A program made the translations under genes and the position numbers. Shown here piece after piece: positions 9,201 to 9,244 of a stretch of 9,244 nt of DNA. Below the pieces are notes generated by a model. It saw nothing but the letters and a program-made list of their open reading frames with translations. It did not search any database and was not told the origin of the DNA. Numbering within the stretch: position 1 is the stretch's first letter; each line of letters opens with the position of its first letter. Source of the DNA: PVC group bacterium (ex Bugula neritina AB1) (GTDB lineage: Bacteria; GCA-001730085); NCBI GenBank assembly GCA_001730085.1, contig MDLB01000046.1, positions 1 through 9,244 on the forward strand, written 5' to 3'.

Positions 9201-9244
9201 TGGAATCAATGGTCATCCAGCAGTTCTTTTTGGAGCAGATACAC
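1..9244 (+). CDS. Giant multidomain cadherin/Ig-like surface adhesin-type protein, internal fragment (both ends missing)
   Basis: Frame +1 is open through all 3,081 codons, with no start or stop in view, so this is an internal part of one gene. The product is a string of extracellular beta-sandwich modules: about 11 cadherin-like repeats, four copies of an unnamed module (C), four Big-type Ig modules and one D-like relative, then further Ig-like, SwmB-like, CSPG-like and LamG-like modules. It is rich in Asp and Glu (23 acidic against 10 basic in the first 80 residues) and has a single Cys, at 2491. No membrane segment, signal peptide, RTX nonapeptide or anchor motif is visible. Such proteins usually act outside the cell in adhesion, aggregation or glycan binding and need a dedicated secretion system. 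Which system cannot be told here. The likely role is adhesin or biofilm matrix protein, inferred from architecture only. The frame is certain; the exact function is not. Confidence 0.93.
241..552 (+). other. Cadherin-like domain B1
   Basis: Codons 81-184. It opens with LSLAENLAEG (xEN calcium-site glutamate), continues with VIYDVQTQDD and VTYSLEGGE, then RPDFETKDNYEL, VVTDEANQET and the linker KIKDLDEAD. All the usual acidic calcium-site positions are kept. The terminal KDLDE linker is characteristic of cadherins that directly precede module C in this protein. Confidence 0.82.
553..1020 (+). other. Module C1, unnamed conserved beta-rich module
   Basis: Codons 185-340, about 156 residues. Recurring features are an early SGEGLDV strand, a central FAYAYTSNTRTLLISKG strand pair, a helix-like DDHFSASQVKMIL segment and a terminal YIDNEGHEGES motif at 952-984. 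From memory this resembles modules in other giant bacterial adhesins with the pattern helix, then YxN, G-R, D-x-x-G-x-x-S. I cannot name the family. It always sits between a cadherin and a D module. Confidence 0.6.
1021..1368 (+). other. Bacterial Ig-like module D1 (Big_12-type)
   Basis: Codons 341-456. The pattern TYTLVFSHKI ... LSAENVQLVDADGNVLD ... ITWTMTLSP ... VRLQIAEGAIEDIYGN matches bacterial Ig-like domains with the signature FTFSEPV ... TADDV ... YTVTVTP ... VAAGAVTDxAGN. Assignment to Big_12 (PF19078) is from memory. It ends with SFDTTAP, the typical spacer before the next module. Confidence 0.65.
1369..1662 (+). other. Cadherin-like domain A2
   Basis: Codons 457-554, a complete cadherin of about 98 residues. 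It has IDLVENTTSD (xEN), VIHDAQAKDD, SSDRETKDRY, VAKEDKGMET and the linker NILDED. It shows what the missing start of A1 probably looks like and is its near-duplicate. Confidence 0.83.
1663..1986 (+). other. Cadherin-like domain B2
   Basis: Codons 555-662. It has LTVAENSLVG (xEN), VIFDVQSSDDG, VFDINTEDGKISL (the usual strand-turn-strand before LDxE), RPDFETQESY, VAKDESGLET and the linker NIKNLHEID. The linker keeps the NLxE shape but one aspartate has become His. It is more diverged from B1 than A2 is from A1. Confidence 0.82.
1987..2451 (+). other. Module C2, unnamed conserved module
   Basis: Codons 663-817, about 155 residues. It shares with C1 the landmarks LSGEALDL, FVYDYNHEKQTLRIAKD, DDHFTVDQVKHIL and YIDHDGDEGET (2383-2415). 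Overall identity to C1 is clearly lower than that between A1 and A2. The function is unknown. Confidence 0.6.
2452..2802 (+). other. Bacterial Ig-like module D2 (Big_12-type)
   Basis: Codons 818-934. TYTLIFNQNIG, LDAIDLVDSFGNILD, VWHVSLKP, VRLRILEGEIQDLYGN and QAFDSKAPIF follow the D1 pattern. The lone cysteine of the window is in its first segment (EVCSEE, 2491). Confidence 0.63.
2803..3123 (+). other. Cadherin-like domain A3, with degenerate linker
   Basis: Codons 935-1041. IAINEDIDSNMVIHDIQA, ISYSLIGED, FFDINESNGEL and VLAQDTQGLES identify a cadherin. The xEN is changed to NED and the C-terminal linker reads VYMKNGSEYKHAIPVF, without the acidic DxDE ligands. Calcium binding to the next module is probably lost or weakened. 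Confidence 0.72.
3124..3435 (+). other. Cadherin-like domain B3
   Basis: Codons 1042-1145. VSIEENYLIDEKIYDFDATDD, VEYSIKEEG, FSINDEGILSF, SPDYERGDK and VVATNEAG fit the cadherin pattern (xEN, DYE at the LDxE position). The linker SIENIYEAPIF keeps one glutamate only. This or the following module is the additional cadherin of unit 3. Confidence 0.75.
3436..3768 (+). other. Cadherin-like domain B3', third cadherin of unit 3
   Basis: Codons 1146-1256. FEIPENMQAG is a textbook PEN start. It is followed by VYDFSAYSDD, FDLIAETGKLLLKE, SDFEAKGSYSF, DASDENG and the linker VKDLNEMDLDG. The DLNE linker places it in the position that B1, B2 and B4 hold directly before module C, so the copy inserted in this unit may be B3 rather than this one. 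Confidence 0.8.
3769..4269 (+). other. Module C3, slightly enlarged
   Basis: Codons 1257-1423, about 167 residues against about 155 in C1 and C2. Shared landmarks are GGDGLDI, ITYTYSFEDRSLMLFKDSG, TTSEAKSLIEGIEIKN and YIDDEGYEGES (4204-4236). The extra residues fall around the segment VHGSEIPLNVSNEARG, between the first and second strand clusters. Confidence 0.6.
4270..4626 (+). other. Bacterial Ig-like module D3 (Big_12-type)
   Basis: Codons 1424-1542. This copy shows the family signature best: FDLLFSEPVSGLKAEAIELV, VWTVKITPPEG, IRLKVAEGAVANEYGNVN, then QSFDTSSPIF. The FSEPV-GL-AEAI core is the reason for calling all D modules bacterial Ig-like. Confidence 0.7.
4627..4935 (+). other. Cadherin-like domain A4, with non-acidic linker
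   Basis: Codons 1543-1645. NSIENTDAAEVVYDVDVRDDKN, IIYSLGEG, FLIDSSTGEVRFKE, ANYEEKTFY and VKAEDTQG fit a cadherin. The linker NILNILEPPVF has lost the DxDE aspartates, as in A3. Confidence 0.77.
4936..5244 (+). other. Cadherin-like domain B4
   Basis: Codons 1646-1748. FTVGENVSTNTVIYDVES, FLIDEDSGYLFFRN, VPDFETGLKSYEL, VAEGEFGE and the linker DIKDLDEVDVD. It has xEN, DFE and a full acidic linker, but the DxD loop is changed to AEGEFG. Confidence 0.78.
5245..5700 (+). other. Module C4, unnamed conserved module
   Basis: Codons 1749-1900, about 152 residues. LSGGGEGDSLYLD, ITYSFDSDEKLLMLSKS, FSSLEVKQLIEAIGIKN and YIDGEGYEGES (5635-5667) match C1-C3. It is followed by the Trp/Tyr-rich insertion instead of directly by a D module. 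Confidence 0.6.
5701..6081 (+). other. Trp/Tyr-rich inserted module between C4 and D4
   Basis: Codons 1901-2027. It begins with LRLESVTDDS, which resembles the start of a D module (compare IGLTQVTDDS in D3), then leaves the D pattern. Between 5881 and 6000 there are four Trp and five Tyr in 40 residues, including DTWYIWGRK, GGYYVSQ and EWYWES, followed by VKVWKSFFGEA. D4 starts afresh at about 6082. From memory the PVYxN ... WYIW ... GYY ... WYW ... W pattern resembles small aromatic modules in other multidomain bacterial extracellular proteins, but I cannot name a family. The exposed aromatics would suit sugar binding, which is inference. Confidence 0.6.
6082..6447 (+). other. Bacterial Ig-like module D4 (Big_12-type)
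   Basis: Codons 2028-2149. VTYTIEFNSSVGEELSLSSLAWVDERGENVD, TWSLKVTPPS, LRLKVLDGELIDKVYGG and QTFDTSEPYI follow the D1-D3 order. The closing AGN-type motif is degenerate (VYGGEN). Confidence 0.63.
6448..6759 (+). other. Cadherin-like domain A5
   Basis: Codons 2150-2253. SALESTEIGTEIYDAHI replaces the usual xEN start, then IRYSLSGRDEEYFEIDPYTGKLKT, VFDFEVKDTYFL, ITAEDRQGRT and the acidic linker EIVNEDDTPPHF. The strand order is kept. The first calcium ligand is altered, while the linker is strongly acidic again. Confidence 0.78.
6760..7053 (+). other. Cadherin-like domain B5, last cadherin of the array
   Basis: Codons 2254-2351. QVRENTPIDKVIYNFQAIDNYG, ITYRLEQGSDEFEIDPNLGYL, VPDYETRKEYSL, VATDVEGNET and the linker EVINLLETD. 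It has typical xEN, DYE and DxxG positions. The linker has one acidic pair only, and module C does not follow. Confidence 0.82.
7054..7398 (+). other. Divergent Ig-like module, probably D-related
   Basis: Codons 2352-2466. HFLIKFLDAVDVAQISPNDFILSG corresponds to the FTFSEPV ... TADDF ... strand pair, and GYAQTFDITLGGNAKISDG to the later strands of the D modules. The closing motif is lost. It probably descends from a D module that lost its C partner, or is a separate Big-type module. Confidence 0.45.
7399..7740 (+). other. Ig-like module with DEDNNG acidic loop
   Basis: Codons 2467-2580. VGLRVIDEDNNGLYNGGDSIILAFSELVESDII gives an EF-hand-like acidic loop (7432-7467) directly before a FSE strand. 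This arrangement is common in bacterial Ig-like/SbsA-like modules (VxDxDxNGxxxxGDxIxVTFSEPV). AAGDSFKIAKQSVKDMNGN corresponds to the ending VxAGAVxDxAGN. The exact family is not certain. Confidence 0.5.
7741..8085 (+). other. Ig-like module with DTDGDG acidic loop
   Basis: Codons 2581-2695. IIALDTDGDGVKDDALLVTFSMPVKK repeats the arrangement of the preceding module, with a consensus DxDxDG calcium loop at 7786-7815 followed by a VTFSxPV strand. FAKSFQIDFGKDSTVASGDILTL corresponds to the AKSYQIDLDSSLSFAAGDSFKI segment of the preceding module, so the two are a diverged tandem pair. Confidence 0.52.
8086..8391 (+). other. Bacterial Ig-like module (Big_6-like)
   Basis: Codons 2696-2797. DAPFRPMVSSS ... 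PVIEGYAEKNTIVHVTV ... LQGAWLVDLGEE ... LIEDLNQNISE ... IDMTKP matches the family pattern DxPxI ... PxIxGTAEPGxxVxV ... DxxGxWxVxL ... AxDxAGNxS ... xDTxxP. The core GYAEKNTIVHVTV and GAWLVDL segments are the main support. Confidence 0.6.
8392..8706 (+). other. SwmB-like/Ig-like module
   Basis: Codons 2798-2902. PVYEGYFFNPENRELTFSFNESLQEV, ISVKYGDNTPVL, LKILFGSEVDLSKSLKVDIAVSSLENLAGL follow the SwmB-type order: a LTFSFxExL strand, a VxVxG segment, a VxLxLxxxVxxG-like segment, then a closing LxDxAG-like motif. Assignment is from pattern memory. Confidence 0.5.
8707..9018 (+). other. CSPG / cadherin_3-like module
   Basis: Codons 2903-3006. LRINQGKRVVITEESINVVDTNTSDEDITIT, then GGEFLLDD, then FTKEDIVSGRISFQHDGSE and FKVGMSDGDS. 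The sequence T-F-T-x-x-D-I-x-x-G-R-I-x-x-x-H-D-G-S-E followed by F-x-V-x-x-S-D-G is the hallmark of the CSPG repeat (cadherin_3 family), seen in bacterial and animal extracellular matrix proteins. Confidence 0.78.
9019..9244 (+). other. LamG/ConA-like lectin domain, N-terminal part only
   Basis: Codons 3007-3081, cut by the window end. GLIAHWDARNMDGDGD, VSLWKDVSGSANDHDAFQ, QPTYAESGINGHPAVLFGAD is the usual opening of the concanavalin A-like jelly-roll modules in bacterial surface proteins (LxLWLDAxN ... WxDxSGxxNDAxQ ... PxYxxxGINGxPAVxFxG). Such domains often bind glycans. About the first 75 of an expected 150-200 residues are visible. Confidence 0.72.

Overview
The whole window lies inside one protein-coding gene. 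Frame +1 is open from base 1 to base 9243 (3,081 codons, no stop), with neither start nor stop codon in view. The product is therefore a giant, modular, very probably secreted or surface-anchored bacterial protein of well over 3,000 residues. It is acidic, has only one cysteine in the visible part, and is built almost wholly of beta-sandwich modules: cadherin-like, bacterial Ig-like, CSPG/cadherin_3-like and LamG/ConA-like. That is the composition of a large adhesin or matrix protein. The export route and anchor cannot be read because both ends are missing. An intron-free frame this long with these modules points to a bacterium. Base composition is moderate to AT-rich (sampled 60-base rows run from 27% to 55% G+C). 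The module set suits aquatic or marine lineages such as the PVC group or marine Proteobacteria, but no taxon can be fixed.

Bases 1-7053 hold a tandem array of composite units. The basic unit is about 474 codons: cadherin A, cadherin B, an unnamed conserved module here called C, and a Big-type Ig-like module called D. The same anchor point in cadherin A (VIHD or its equivalent) falls at 1, 1423, 2857, 4678 and 6502. Units 1 and 2 are the basic length. Unit 3 is about 130 codons longer because it holds a third cadherin. Unit 4 is about 130 codons longer because a Trp/Tyr-rich module of about 115 residues interrupts the C-D junction. Unit 5 has only its two cadherins, and the array ends there.

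Bases 7054-9244 are a non-repetitive distal region: a D-like module, two Ig-like modules with DxDxDG-type acidic loops, a Big_6-like module, a SwmB-like module, a CSPG/cadherin_3-like module, and the start of a LamG/ConA-like domain that runs off the window. The array probably forms a long calcium-stiffened stalk, and the later modules probably give binding specificity. This is inference from the families.

There are no RNA genes, promoters, terminators, mobile elements, CRISPR arrays or intergenic stretches. Short open frames in other frames are shadows of this gene. The most notable signals are the very similar A-cadherins of units 1 and 2 inside otherwise diverged units, the unit-specific insertions, the uncharacterised C module, and a drop in G+C from 5' to 3'.
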